The position numbers and the translations under genes were made by a program. A stretch of DNA of 64,000 nucleotides from Phytobacter palmae (GTDB taxonomy: Bacteria; Pseudomonadota; Gammaproteobacteria; Enterobacterales; Enterobacteriaceae), in the NCBI GenBank assembly GCA_900112785.1, contig FONB01000010.1, forward strand, positions 176,982 through 240,981, in the 5' to 3' direction. Within the stretch, counting starts at the first letter, position 1. Each line of letters opens with the position of its first letter. The notes under the pieces are model-generated. The model worked only from the letters and a program-made list of their open reading frames with translations, was not told the DNA's origin and searched no databases. Positions 48,371-57,832 of this stretch are shown one piece after another.

Positions 48371-48721
48371 TTATCGCATCAGCAACGCTACCATCGCGAT
48401 TAGCGCCGGTAGCGCCTGAACATAGAGGATTTTCTTGCTGGCGGTTGCTGCGCCAAACACCCCGGCGATCGCCACGCATGCCAGGAAAAACAGTTTGATG
48501 TGAAACCCGGCGTCGCCCAGCCATAACCCCCACAGCAAACCGGCGGCCAAAAAGCCGTTATACAGCCCCTGATTGGCGGCCAGTACGCGGGTGTCGCGGG
48601 AAAACTCAGGGCTCAGGTTAAACGCCTTGCGACCGGTTCTGGTATCCCACAAAAACATTTCGAGAATCAGAATGTAGACATGGATGATGGCGACAAGCGC
48701 GATAAGGATAGTTGCTAACAC
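48371..48721 (-). CDS. DUF1304 family membrane protein
   Basis: 116 residues with four predicted helices, ATILIALVAIIHVYILILEMFLW at the start and RDTRVLAANQGLYNGFLAAGLLWG in the middle, the conserved DUF1304 blocks. The family is widespread and uncharacterised. It is convergent with the RND pump gene (20 bp between stops) and has no obvious functional link to it. Confidence 0.85.
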   Translation of the reverse strand: MLATILIALVAIIHVYILILEMFLWDTRTGRKAFNLSPEFSRDTRVLAANQGLYNGFLAAGLLWGLWLGDAGFHIKLFFLACVAIAGVFGAATASKKILYVQALPALIAMVALLMR

Positions 48722-48852
48722 AAGAGACCTTAACGAATAAGAGCAGGGTATGTGGAGTATAGATAAAAGGTTAAAAAAACGAAGAAAAATCCCTTCGTTT
48801 TAACGTGTGGATGCGGGTTAATGAATCAATTGGTTATTAACCCGCTTCGTTT

Positions 48853-49458
48853 TTAGCATAAGGGATATTTTTTAAACGCAGGCAGGGCTTCGCAGGAGCG
48901 GGCAAGCGACGCAATGTTTTTAAAATCGTCAGCCGGTACGACATTTGGGATCATTGATTGAATAAATGTCCACACCACCGCGCTGGTGACGGCAACCTGA
49001 TCGGGGCGCTGCGGCGCCGGGCGGCCCGCCAGTAGCGCATCCCACTCCCGGCAGGCGGCTAACAATTGCTGGGTCACGCGTGCTACCCATGGCTGATGCT
49101 GCTTCTCTTCCGGTCTGAGATTGTGTTCATAAATGTTTTGCACCGCTTTTTCGCAGGCGGCGAGCGCCACCCCCAGCAGACGAAGATCCTGAGCCAGCGT
49201 GTCCGGCTGCGCAGGTAATAGTTTCTGCTCTGCGCCTGCCAGTGTCTCGAAATAATGCAAGATAAGAGATGAGTCCATTAACTGCACGCCGTTATCCAGC
49301 AGCAGTGTCGGCGCTTTGACGACCGGGTTAATCCGGGCGAAAGCCTCAAATGAGCGAAAAACCGACAGCGGCATACTTTCAAAGTCGATGCCATAGAGTT
49401 CCAGAGATACCGCAACACGCCTGACGTAAGGCGAGTCCATCATGCCAATGAGTTTCAT
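48853..49458 (-). CDS. Glutathione S-transferase-like protein
   Basis: 201 residues. The N-terminal thioredoxin-like domain begins MKLIGMMDSPYVRRVAVSLELYGIDFE, with the Ser/Pro active-site start and NPVVKAPTLLLDNG plus LMDSSLILHYFE for glutathione contact; a helical C-terminal domain follows. ATG 49458 is chosen because the protein then starts like GST-family proteins; the upstream extension has no support. Substrate unknown. Divergent from a GcvA-type LysR gene, its probable regulator. Confidence 0.85.
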   Translation of the reverse strand: MKLIGMMDSPYVRRVAVSLELYGIDFESMPLSVFRSFEAFARINPVVKAPTLLLDNGVQLMDSSLILHYFETLAGAEQKLLPAQPDTLAQDLRLLGVALAACEKAVQNIYEHNLRPEEKQHQPWVARVTQQLLAACREWDALLAGRPAPQRPDQVAVTSAVVWTFIQSMIPNVVPADDFKNIASLARSCEALPAFKKYPLC

Positions 49459-49767
49459 TGTGATTCCTGCCCATACACAGCAATAGCCGTTAACTGATTG
49501 ACCGTGACAGCTGTCAGCGAGATGCCCCGGTGTAGAAGATGAAGAAACATTACCGTAAATCTCCATGGACGAATATCATGGGTTTCTTACCTTATGTGTC
49601 AGTTTTTCTAACATCTTTCGCTATGATCGCGCATCTTGTCATTGGCGTTAGCATTAACGGGCATAAGACCCCTGGCGTATTGACTCCGGGTGATCAGCGG
49701 CAACGTTAATAAAGGCTCTCTGGTAGTAACGTTAACGTATTGGCCCCTTGCGTTTGAGGAAAGCACT

Positions 49768-50658
49768 ATGTCGGATTTCCCCCCTGTCGCCAGTCTGCGA
49801 AGCTTTGAGGCGGTTGCACGCCTGGGTAGCGTGACGCAGGCAGCAAAAGAGATGAATGTGACCCATTCTGCCATAAGCCAGCAAATCAAAATTCTGGAGG
49901 CGCTGGTTGGCGTAAAGCTGTTTATCCGTCACGGGCGCGGGGTGCAGATTAACGAAGAGGGGCGGCTCTATGCCTTACAGATACGCGAGGCGTTAAATCA
50001 CATTTCCGATGCCACCCGGCTGGTGAAGGTTAAGCCACGCACGATGGAACTGACGCTGGCGACGGTGCCTTCTTTTGGCAATCACTGGTTAATGCCGCGC
50101 CTGATGCGCTTTCGCGAGAAATATCCGCTGATTTCGTTACGTTTACAGGTCAGTCTGACGGTTACCAGTCTGCAACAGGAAGGCATTGATATTGCGATCC
50201 GTATGGGGCAGGGCGACTGGGATGGCATGAACAGCCGCTTTCTTTTTTCTGATGAGCTGATTGTCGTTGCGGCACCTGGCTACAACAAGGGCAACTTACC
50301 CGCCACGCCGGAAGAGGTGGCGAAGAGTAACATTATCTTTTCGACGGAGTCGTGGAAAGAGTGGTGCCGGAATGCCGGGCTGGAAAAAGAGATTGTGCCT
50401 GCGGGGCTGCGCATCAACGATTCAAACCTGGTCCTTGAAGCCGTACGTCTGGGGAACGGCCTGGCGCTGGAGCGCCGCTCTCTGGTCAGTGACGCTATCG
50501 CGCGGGGCGAACTGGTACAGGTAACCTCATTTACCGCGCCGTATCCCTGGCACTACTGGCTGGTGACCTCTGCGCAGACTGAGAAAGCGCGGGAAATCTC
50601 GCTTTTCATCGCCTGGCTTGATGAAGAGATAGCCCTGTGGCGCGAGCAGACGCAGTGA
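49768..50658 (+). CDS. LysR-family regulator (GcvA-type)
   Basis: 296 residues. HTH: VASLRSFEAVARLGSVTQAAKEMNVTHSAISQQIKILEALVGVKLFIRHGRGVQINEEG, typical of the GcvA/AmpR branch of LysR, followed by LATVPSFGNHWLMPRLMRFREKYP. ATG 49768 has GAGGAAAGC upstream. Divergent from the GST gene 309 bp away; the region between shows no further gene. Confidence 0.87.
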   Translation: MSDFPPVASLRSFEAVARLGSVTQAAKEMNVTHSAISQQIKILEALVGVKLFIRHGRGVQINEEGRLYALQIREALNHISDATRLVKVKPRTMELTLATVPSFGNHWLMPRLMRFREKYPLISLRLQVSLTVTSLQQEGIDIAIRMGQGDWDGMNSRFLFSDELIVVAAPGYNKGNLPATPEEVAKSNIIFSTESWKEWCRNAGLEKEIVPAGLRINDSNLVLEAVRLGNGLALERRSLVSDAIARGELVQVTSFTAPYPWHYWLVTSAQTEKAREISLFIAWLDEEIALWREQTQ

Positions 50659-50725
50659 GGAGCAGATTCGCCAGGCGACGGAGAATCCGCTATTATCCGT
50701 TCTCACTTTTTCGCCGGGCAGCCTG

Positions 50726-51424
50726 ATGTCTGAGATTATCGATACCTTTATTGCCCCGCCGTGCCATGACGAGATTGAAATCGTCTGGCAGGATGAACAT
50801 CTGCTACTCATCAATAAACCCGCCGGGCTGCTCAGCCTCTCCGGGAAAAACCCGCAAAACCTCGACTCTGTGCATCACCGGCTGGTCAATATATTCCCCG
50901 GCTGCACCCTGGTTCATCGCCTGGATTTTGGCACCTCCGGGCTGATGGTGGTGGCGCGCAACAAGGCGGTCAATGCAGCGCTCTGCCAGCAGTTCAGCGA
51001 GCGCACGGTAAACAAAGTCTACACCGCGTTGCTCTGTGGGCATCTGGCTGACGACGCCGGGGTTATCGACGCGCCGATTGCCAAAGATCCGGCGCTGTTT
51101 CCGATGATGTCGATTTGCGCTGTTCACGGCAAACCCGCACGCTCCCGCTACCGGGTCGTGGAACGTTTTTATCAGCAAGGGGAAGAGGGGACGTTACTGC
51201 CACTGACACGGGTCATACTCACACCGGAGACCGGACGCACCCATCAGTTGCGCATTCACTGCCAGCACCTGGGCCATCCGATTCTGGGCTGCGATCTGTA
51301 TGGCGGTCTGACGCGGGCTGGCACGGCGCGAACACCGCGACTTATGCTGCACGCCAGTGAACTGCATTTTGTACATCCGATCAGCGCACAACCGATCAAC
51401 GCCCGCCACGCCAGTCCGTTCTGA
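50726..51424 (+). CDS. RluA-family RNA pseudouridine synthase
   Basis: 232 residues. The catalytic Asp is in TLVHRLDFGTSGLMVVARN (RluA motif HRLDxxTSG); ILLINKPAGLLSLSGK and TGRTHQLRIHCQHLGHPILGCDLYG are the other family blocks. Length and layout resemble RluA (219 residues) without an S4 domain, but the sequence is a separate paralog, so the target uridine (tRNA or rRNA) cannot be stated. It stands 67 bp after the LysR gene. Confidence 0.86.
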   Translation: MSEIIDTFIAPPCHDEIEIVWQDEHLLLINKPAGLLSLSGKNPQNLDSVHHRLVNIFPGCTLVHRLDFGTSGLMVVARNKAVNAALCQQFSERTVNKVYTALLCGHLADDAGVIDAPIAKDPALFPMMSICAVHGKPARSRYRVVERFYQQGEEGTLLPLTRVILTPETGRTHQLRIHCQHLGHPILGCDLYGGLTRAGTARTPRLMLHASELHFVHPISAQPINARHASPF

Positions 51425-51487
51425 TCAGGAAACATCCGGAAGATGCGGCGGGAAGAGATGAAGGGAAGGGTAATCAGCCGTCGCTGA

Positions 51488-52027
51488 TTACCACATCAAA
51501 TCGTCAGGTATTTTGAAATCGGCGTACGGATCGTCTTCGTCCTGTACTTCCTCGCTCAGCGCGCTGTTTAACACAATGTAGCTCTCATCGCGCTGGGCAA
51601 TTTTATCGGCGACAATGGCAGGGATTATTGCGTATTCGCTGTCGCTGTTGCTGTTGGTCACCAGACGTGCAATGGCGAGACGGCCATTGATCAGTTGTGT
51701 CTGCGTTGCCTTATCCACCACGACTTTTTTAATGAGGTTATTGTCGGTGAAGTTAAAATCGATATTGCCTTTGGCAATCACGATCCGGTTCATCTCAATA
51801 AGCTGCTTCACCTGCGCTTTATACTCCTTCGATAAAGCCGCCTGCTTCTGTTGCTCGCTCAGCTGTTTATCGCGCTCAAGCTGCGCCTTTTTATTCTCTT
51901 CTACCGCCTCTCTTGCCTCACGAGCCTGAACGCGTGATTTCTTCGCCGTTCTCTGGACTTTGGCCATTTTCTTGCTGGTTACTAAACCTGCTTTCAGCAT
52001 CTGCTCTTGTAAGGTGAGTTTTGTCAT
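51488..52027 (-). CDS. yaiL: DUF2058 nucleoprotein YaiL
   Basis: 179 residues, equal to E. coli YaiL and close to identical in blocks: MTKLTLQEQMLKAGLVTSKK, KKAQLERDKQLSEQQKQAALSKEYKAQVKQLIEMNRI, and the C-terminal DDPYADFKIPDDLMW. The N-terminal half is highly charged and helical, probably nucleic-acid associated. Function unknown. Convergent with the pseudouridine synthase gene. E. coli yaiL lies near 9 min, far from fnr, another sign of rearranged gene order. Confidence 0.93.
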   Translation of the reverse strand: MTKLTLQEQMLKAGLVTSKKMAKVQRTAKKSRVQAREAREAVEENKKAQLERDKQLSEQQKQAALSKEYKAQVKQLIEMNRIVIAKGNIDFNFTDNNLIKKVVVDKATQTQLINGRLAIARLVTNSNSDSEYAIIPAIVADKIAQRDESYIVLNSALSEEVQDEDDPYADFKIPDDLMW

Positions 52028-52359
52028 CGTCGTTTCTAACCTGGTAAAGAATTTGCGTGATTATAACGGTAATTGTCGGGGATGTAACAGGTGTGGCCGT
52101 GCCCGTGATGTTACGCGCCATAAACCCGACGCTGGCATAAAAGAGGAGCGTAGCGGAATCAATTGTTACATTTATGTATCATGCTACTGACTTGAAAACC
52201 CGTTACTCTCTTTTCTGGCGGACAGTAAACCCCTTATCAGACGTTCAACCCGCTGATTTTAAAATGGAAGGCATGAAGGGTCAGCGTGTAAAAAAGGGCA
52301 TATATTCCCGTTTTGTGAATGCGAAACCATCGCTGGATAGCCACTTAAGAAGAGGTTTC

Positions 52360-53571
52360 ATGTCTTTACGATCGCTACAGGCACTGTGTTTAGTGAATTT
52401 TTTTATGGCGGATGTCAGGGACGGTCTTGGCCCTTTTTTAGGGATCTTCCTCACTGAACATCACTGGCAAACCGACAGTATTGGCTGGATGATGACGCTT
52501 GGTGGTCTGGCAGGGCTGCTTGCCACGATGCCCTCCGGGCTGGTTGCTGATGCGTCACGGCATAAGCGGGCAATTCTTATTACCTGCGGTCTGCTCATCA
52601 CCGCCGCGACGCTGCTGCTATGGGTATTCCCGACGCTCTATATCGTCGGCTTTTCTCAGCTTGTTACGGGCGTGTCTGCGGCGTTTATTGCCCCTCTGCT
52701 TACCGGCATCACGCTTGGGTTAACCGGCTCATCCGGCTTTAACCATCAAATGGGCCGGAACGAGGCGTTTAACCACGGCGGAAATATGAGCGCCGCAATA
52801 CTGGCGGGTGTACTGGTCCTGTATTTTGGCACAGATGCCGTGTTCATTTTGATGACCGGTATGGCGATTTGCGCCACGATGGCGGTGTTTGCTATTCGCC
52901 ATGATGATATCGATAACCGCGTCGCTCGTGGATTAAGCGGCAGCGCGGATCCTGCTGCGCTTCCCAGGCTGTCCGTTATTATCACGCACCCAGCGGTTAT
53001 CACTATCGGGGTCACGCTGCTGCTTTTTCATCTGGCTAACGCCGCGCTGCTGCCGATGCTCAGTATGCGTGTGGCATCGGCGCCGGGCGGGGAAATTAGC
53101 GCGGGCGTATATGCGGCGGCGACGGTTGTCATTTCCCAACTGGTGATGATCCCCGTGGCCTTATTCGCGGCGGCCAGAGCGGAAAAATATGGTTACCCGC
53201 TACTGATTGCGGCGGCATTAATAGTGTTGCCGCTGCGCGCGGCGCTGGCCTGCACCTCAGCCGACCCGCTCTTTATGATACCGGTGCAGATTATGGATGG
53301 CGTGGCGGCAGGCCTTCTGGGTGTGGCGGTTCCGGGTTACATCGTCAAGTTGCTGGAAGGCAGCGGGCATACCAATGCCGGGCAGAGCTTTGTGATGCTG
53401 TTGCAAGGGGCCGGTGCGGCATTCAGTCCGGGCCTTGCGGGTACCATTGCGGCAAAATACTCCTACAGTGTCGCCTTCGCCGTGCTGGGGGCTATCGCAT
53501 TACTGGCGCTCCTTATCTGGAGCCTGCGCCGCTTTTTTTATGGTACCCGGGAAGAGCGGCGCTCTTATTGA
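52360..53571 (+). CDS. MFS transporter
   Basis: 403 residues with about 12 membrane helices. MFS motif A-like loop between helices 2 and 3: GLLATMPSGLVADASRHKRA. The first block SLQALCLVNFFMADVRDGLGPFLGIFLTEHHW places it in an MFS group with conserved Asp-Arg in helix 1, and NHQMGRNEAFNHGGN lies in the central region. Export of a small molecule is likely; the substrate is unknown. ATG 52360 follows AGAGG; a longer reading from 52174 would add a non-membrane N-terminus atypical for MFS. Confidence 0.85.
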   Translation: MSLRSLQALCLVNFFMADVRDGLGPFLGIFLTEHHWQTDSIGWMMTLGGLAGLLATMPSGLVADASRHKRAILITCGLLITAATLLLWVFPTLYIVGFSQLVTGVSAAFIAPLLTGITLGLTGSSGFNHQMGRNEAFNHGGNMSAAILAGVLVLYFGTDAVFILMTGMAICATMAVFAIRHDDIDNRVARGLSGSADPAALPRLSVIITHPAVITIGVTLLLFHLANAALLPMLSMRVASAPGGEISAGVYAAATVVISQLVMIPVALFAAARAEKYGYPLLIAAALIVLPLRAALACTSADPLFMIPVQIMDGVAAGLLGVAVPGYIVKLLEGSGHTNAGQSFVMLLQGAGAAFSPGLAGTIAAKYSYSVAFAVLGAIALLALLIWSLRRFFYGTREERRSY

Positions 53572-53612
53572 GGCGGCGTGGAATGGAAAAACGGAATCAA
53601 CAGGGGAGTGAA

Positions 53613-54155
53613 ATGATTTTTACGACTATGCCAGGGCTTATCATCCGGCGTTTTCACCGCAAAGACGCGGCGGCGTTTTTTGCTTATATGGCATCGCCAC
53701 GGGTGCCCTGTTTTTATGATGAGAAAGTTAACACCCTGGCAGAAGCCGAAGAAGAAGTGGCAAAACGCGCCAGCGATGAGACCCAGTTCGCGGTATGCCT
53801 TAAAGAAAGTGACACGCTTGTTGGTCATCTTTTTGCTGATAACAGCACAGAACACGATCCGCATACCTGGAGCGTAGGCTGGCACTTCAACCCCCGTTAT
53901 GAAGGGCAGGGATTTGCCACTGCCTCCGTCAGCGCGTTGTTCACGTATCTGTTTACGCAGAAAGCAGCCCGGCGTCTCTATGCCTATGTAGAAGACTATA
54001 ACCTGCCGTCGCAAAAACTCTGCGCTCGTCTGCATATGCGACAGGAAGGCTGCTTTAAGGAATTTGTCTCGTTTACAGACGAAGAGGGTGAAGAGAGATA
54101 TGACTCGACGTTTGTCTACGCGCTGCTTAAAAAAGAGTGGCAAGCGAGGGACTGA
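53613..54155 (+). CDS. GNAT family N-acetyltransferase (RimJ/RimL-like)
   Basis: 180 residues. The acetyl-CoA site is VGWHFNPRYEGQGFATASVSALFTYLF, and the C-terminal part YAYVEDYNLPSQKLCARLHMRQEGCFKEFV is the RimJ/RimL pattern. ATG 53613 is preceded by GGGGAGTG. It is close behind the MFS gene and may be co-transcribed with it; acceptor unknown. Confidence 0.85.
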   Translation: MIFTTMPGLIIRRFHRKDAAAFFAYMASPRVPCFYDEKVNTLAEAEEEVAKRASDETQFAVCLKESDTLVGHLFADNSTEHDPHTWSVGWHFNPRYEGQGFATASVSALFTYLFTQKAARRLYAYVEDYNLPSQKLCARLHMRQEGCFKEFVSFTDEEGEERYDSTFVYALLKKEWQARD

Positions 54156-54240
54156 GGGCGGCGACGGCATTGGGATGTGTTAATGCTTCGGGCGTAGCGC
54201 TGTTCGCTTTTCTTCGCGATACGATAAACAAACTAGTAAA

Positions 54241-54276
54241 ACAATCCGGTAAACGCGATATGTATTACCGGATTGT
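54241..54276 (-). terminator. Terminator of the third chemoreceptor gene
   Basis: ACAATCCGGTAA (54241-54252) pairs with TTACCGGATTGT (54265-54276). On the minus strand the stem is followed by TTTTACTAG. It lies 39 bases after the receptor stop. Confidence 0.75.
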
Positions 54277-54315
54277 GTTGTCATTTGCTACGAATAACAG
54301 TAGTTATTAAGCCAT

Positions 54316-55878
54316 TCAGGCGACCTTAAATACACTGACCAGATCTTTCAGCACTCGGGCCTGCTCATTAAGCATTTCTGATGCCGCTACAGACTCTTCA
54401 ACCAGTGCCGCGTTTTGTTGAGTCGTGGTATCAATCTGACCGATCGCGATATTTATCTGATGCACCCCCTCGCTTTGTTCCTGGCTCGCCTGTTCGATCT
54501 CTTTAAGAATATTCGAAACGCTATTCACGTTTTGAACAAGACCCTCCATTTTTCCGCTCACCTGGCGCACCATGTCCAGACCGCGGGAACTTTGCTGCAT
54601 GGAATTTTCAATCAACGAGCGAATATCTTTTGACGAATTTGCTGTTTTTTGCGCGAGAACGCGAACTTCCTGAGCAACGACCGCAAATCCTTTTCCATGT
54701 TCACCTGCACGGGCGGCTTCAACCGCGGCATTAAGCGCCAGTATATTTGTCTGGAAAGCAATAGAGTCGATAAGACTAATGATGTCAGACATTTTGTCCG
54801 CAGAGTTGGTGATATTGTGGATCTCATGCGTCAAAGAGGACATCAACTTTTCATTATCTTTGGCGGTGACGCTGGCGTTTTCCGAGAGGAGAGATGCATT
54901 AGCCGTATTACTCCCGGTGTTTTTCACCGTTACGGATATTTGTTCCATCGATGCGGCGGTTTGTTCAACCGAACTGGCTTGCTCCTCCGTTCTCGCCGAC
55001 AAATCCCGGGTGCCGGCCATGATTTGAGAGGCACCCGTCGCGATATTTTCCGCACCACTGCGAATTTCGGTCACTATTTTCCTTAATTCTTGCTGCATAT
55101 GGGCAATGGCCCCTGTCAGTATTCCCGTTTCATCCTTAGAAGTAATAATGATATCGGTACCGAGATCGCCTGCTGCAATACGAGTTGCCGCACTGACGGC
55201 ATGATTGATAGGGCGCACAATGGCACGTGAAATCAGCATCGCCATGATGATCCCGAGGGCTAAACAGATCATTGAAACAACGATCATTGTCGCTTTGCTC
55301 AATGCATAGTCACCAAGAAAATCAGAATAGGATGTCTGCATTTCATTACGCTGCAGATCGATAAATTCCGTTATTTTCCCCAGGTATTGGCTTTCATACG
55401 CACGGGTATGAGTGGTGTACTCACTAATAGCAGCATCAGGATCGGTTTGTAGGTTTTTTATGACTAAAGCGCGTGACTGAATGTAAGCAGAACGCAGTTC
55501 GGATATTTTATTCAATAATAATTGTGAGGGTTCATCATCTGCTTTTTCCCTTAGCTGTTCATATAGAGCGGTTACTTGTTTGCTTTTAGCATTCAGCTCC
55601 TGCAAAAGCTGCTCTTTTTTCTCCGGTTGTGGCTCGACAATGGCATCGAGTAATAATAATGTCGCACCATTAACTTCTCTGATAACATTATTGCCAAGCG
55701 CGGTTGTTGGATAATCTTCCGTTACGATTTTGGATATTTTATCTTTGGCTTCATTAAGCCTGAAAAGAGAATTTGCAGAAATAAAGACCATCAAAAGTAA
55801 TATAACGCCAAATGCCAGCAATATTTTGTTTTTGATACTTAAACCTTGTGTTTGACTGTTGAGCTTAACTTTTTTCAT
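54316..55878 (-). CDS. Methyl-accepting chemotaxis protein (third receptor)
   Basis: 520 residues: TM1 (about 17-37), periplasmic four-helix ligand domain (about 38-190), TM2 (about 192-215), HAMP, and signalling domain with the tip [36 protein letters not shown]. It ends LVSVFKVA with no NWETF tail. ATG 55878 is preceded by AAGGAAAG; the region upstream of it is 5' untranslated and contains a hairpin and a FliA-type promoter. The ligand domain differs from that of the other two receptors here. Ligand unknown. Confidence 0.88.
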   Translation of the reverse strand: MKKVKLNSQTQGLSIKNKILLAFGVILLLMVFISANSLFRLNEAKDKISKIVTEDYPTTALGNNVIREVNGATLLLLDAIVEPQPEKKEQLLQELNAKSKQVTALYEQLREKADDEPSQLLLNKISELRSAYIQSRALVIKNLQTDPDAAISEYTTHTRAYESQYLGKITEFIDLQRNEMQTSYSDFLGDYALSKATMIVVSMICLALGIIMAMLISRAIVRPINHAVSAATRIAAGDLGTDIIITSKDETGILTGAIAHMQQELRKIVTEIRSGAENIATGASQIMAGTRDLSARTEEQASSVEQTAASMEQISVTVKNTGSNTANASLLSENASVTAKDNEKLMSSLTHEIHNITNSADKMSDIISLIDSIAFQTNILALNAAVEAARAGEHGKGFAVVAQEVRVLAQKTANSSKDIRSLIENSMQQSSRGLDMVRQVSGKMEGLVQNVNSVSNILKEIEQASQEQSEGVHQINIAIGQIDTTTQQNAALVEESVAASEMLNEQARVLKDLVSVFKVA

Positions 55879-55904
55879 TTTTCTTTCCTTGTTAAATTTG
55901 AAGT

Positions 55905-55932
55905 TATGCCCTTCTGCTCCTGCAGAGGGCAT
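55905..55932 (-). other. Hairpin in the 5' leader of the third chemoreceptor
   Basis: ATGCCCT pairs with AGGGCAT and, inside it, CTGC with GCAG around TCCT, with a single bulged base. It lies 27-54 bases upstream of the start codon and downstream of the predicted promoter, so it is transcribed. It might affect translation or mRNA stability. Confidence 0.55.
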
Positions 55933-55939
55933 GTAATAC

Positions 55940-55966
55940 ACATCGGCATAAAGCCAATTATGCTTA
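55940..55966 (-). promoter_or_regulatory. Sigma-28 (FliA)-like promoter of the third chemoreceptor
   Basis: On the minus strand: TAAGCATA-N11-GCCGATGT, compared with TAAAGTTT-N11-GCCGATAA. The -10 half is good and the spacing exact; the -35 half is weak. Confidence 0.65.
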
Positions 55967-56926
55967 GCCATTGATCGTTAAAAACTAAAAAAAATACATT
56001 ATTGATAGTTTGCGACTATTGGAATTAATTCGATTGATCGATGGAATGTTGCATAAATTTAATGCAACAAATTTCTTGAACGATTTTTGCTATTATTCGC
56101 AATCTGTGTTGAAAAGGAGGAAGTTAGCTTTTAACCGCCGAATTGATAAGGGAATTTAAAAATTGATGAACATAGTAAGGAGAGGGTGTCTGACGAAAGG
56201 CATAAAGAGATAACGAGCAGGACATAAGCAATTCTTGATTATCGCAGTCGATCTGATAGCGCATTGCACCTCTGTTTCGTGCTTTTTCCTCTCTTTTCTA
56301 AAATTACCTTATAAAACGCTTTCGTCAGGCACAGCGGCCAAAGCCACCATTTCCCGCCACGCTTATTCATGATTATCAGCAAGAGGCTGCGAAAAATAAC
56401 AAGCACTCATCGAATGGCGCCGAATTTGCGTAAAGATAACCTCATTGCTAATCACTGTTCATTTTAATTTTCAATGTAAGATTCAAAAGCAAGTGGTGAA
56501 CTTAATAATAAACGCATGCGATCCCATGTAATATTTTATAATTGAAAAACAGCCATTTTCAGCATGGAGCCTGAGAGGTAAAAATGAATGATTTTTCTTC
56601 CTGACTTTCATTTGGTATTTCTTTTTAAAAAGGGAAAATGGAACGATCTGGTATACATGACGCTAATGAGTCCGACAGCGATTGTTGACCGCTACATTAT
56701 GTTTCTCGTTGCTAAGTTCGGCTTTGAATTCAGGGCTGAGAATAAAAAGGCGTTGTGTCATTCAGGATGTTTTATGGCAATCCTGTTTGGAGGGAATACT
56801 GTTACTGTTGTGTCAGATGACACATATATGAATTGCAGCAGGCTGATATTATCGCCCCAGGTGGACGATAAGCGAGAAGGGGACAGATACGACAAGCTGT
56901 CACCTTCCCGAAACGAAGAGGGGACG
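55967..56926. other. AT-rich gene-poor stretch
   Basis: About 960 bases with no convincing gene. It contains an imperfect inverted repeat (56186-56201 with 56317-56332; arms GTGTCTGACGAAAGGC and GCTTTCGTCAGGCAC). An open frame on the plus strand runs 56588-57046 (152 codons) behind GAGAGG, but its second part is antisense to ymjA and its protein resembles nothing I know, so I do not call it. The composition is unlike the flanking genes. Confidence 0.5.
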
Positions 56927-57172
56927 CTATTCGTTGCCCCATTGGTTGAGGAAGTTCGCGACGTCATCGATACGCTCTTCATGAATGCCTGCTTCGCCGG
57001 CCATCTCTTGCTGCGCTTCTTCGCTGATCTCTTCGTTGTTCATTAAGCGGGTGATCAGTAACTGGAAATAGTGTGCCAGGGGATCGCGTTCTGACTCGCT
57101 CACCGGCTTCTCGCTTTCCGTCGAATACTCATCCACGATGTCATAAAATTTAAGCGGTATTTCGTTGTTCAT
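56927..57172 (-). CDS. ymjA: YmjA, small DUF2543 protein
   Basis: 81 residues, the same length as E. coli YmjA and clearly homologous: [39 protein letters not shown] and the identical C-terminus [13 protein letters not shown] FLNQWGNE. It is an acidic, soluble, helical protein of unknown function. In E. coli it lies near the puu genes, which are absent here. Confidence 0.93.
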   Translation of the reverse strand: MNNEIPLKFYDIVDEYSTESEKPVSESERDPLAHYFQLLITRLMNNEEISEEAQQEMAGEAGIHEERIDDVANFLNQWGNE

Positions 57173-57355
57173 AGTCGTTCCCTAAGGCCTGAGCCAGTTG
57201 ATGCTGCCGATGTGGCTTAGATAATAGCAGTCTTATTTTTCCACCCGAACGAAAATTGCCGGATTACCCCGGCGATGTCTAAAGGGGCACTACGTCGTGC
57301 CGTGCCAACTGGCGACGGATGGGACGCCAGTCGGCACAGGGTGAGCCTGATGATG

Positions 57356-57832
57356 TCAGACCTTGAGCATTTTTACCGTGGCTTCGACGTCAATTTCATC
57401 TTCCGAAAAGATTAACGTCGTGCCCTGGAAGGTGGTGATCGCCAGTTTTTTTACCGAGCGCATTTCGCCAGGTTTCGCGGCGGATTTTGGCTTGATGTTG
57501 TTCATCAAAAGCCCTACCGACAGCACCGCATTCTCTTTATCGATGCCGGTTTCCACAGGCACCTCTTCGCTGAATACCACGAAAGACTTGATCGAAGCGA
57601 GTTTCAGACGCTCGCCTGCGATATAAATGTATTTGCTTTCCGGGATCACTTTAACCGCATAGGCGGACAACCCCTTGTTGTTGGTGGTCGGTTCGAAGGT
57701 CACTGCTGCATCTTTCTTGATCAGATCAGGGTTGGCGACCTTAATCACATGAAAATACCGGTTTTCGCCGTTTTCATCTTTGATAAATCCAAAACCTTTA
57801 TCTTTAAACCATGTTGTGATTGTTCCGTTCAT
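57356..57832 (-). CDS. Cold-shock-domain protein with C-terminal extension
   Basis: 158 residues. The first 68 or so form a cold shock domain: NGTITTWFKDKGFGFIKDENGENRYFHV contains RNP1 (KGFGFI) and a degenerate RNP2 (YFHV instead of FVH). The remaining 90 residues (YIYIAGERLKLASIKSFVVFSEE...MRSVKKLAITTFQGTTLIFSEDEIDVE) form a separate strand-rich domain that I do not recognise. It is more than twice the length of CspA proteins (about 70). A nucleic-acid-binding role is likely; the extension's partner is unknown. Single gene. Confidence 0.8.
   Translation of the reverse strand: MNGTITTWFKDKGFGFIKDENGENRYFHVIKVANPDLIKKDAAVTFEPTTNNKGLSAYAVKVIPESKYIYIAGERLKLASIKSFVVFSEEVPVETGIDKENAVLSVGLLMNNIKPKSAAKPGEMRSVKKLAITTFQGTTLIFSEDEIDVEATVKMLKV

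Noticed and set aside
53565..54170. 201-codon minus-strand frame antisense to the GNAT gene
   Set aside because: It mirrors the acetyltransferase gene completely and has no supporting motif.
54649..55086. 145-codon plus-strand frame inside the third chemoreceptor gene
   Set aside because: Antisense shadow of the conserved signalling domain; similar shadows occur in the other two receptor genes.
56588..57046. 152-codon plus-strand frame behind GAGAGG
   Set aside because: Its last 40 codons are antisense to the well-supported ymjA gene, the translation matches no family I know, and the region looks non-coding.
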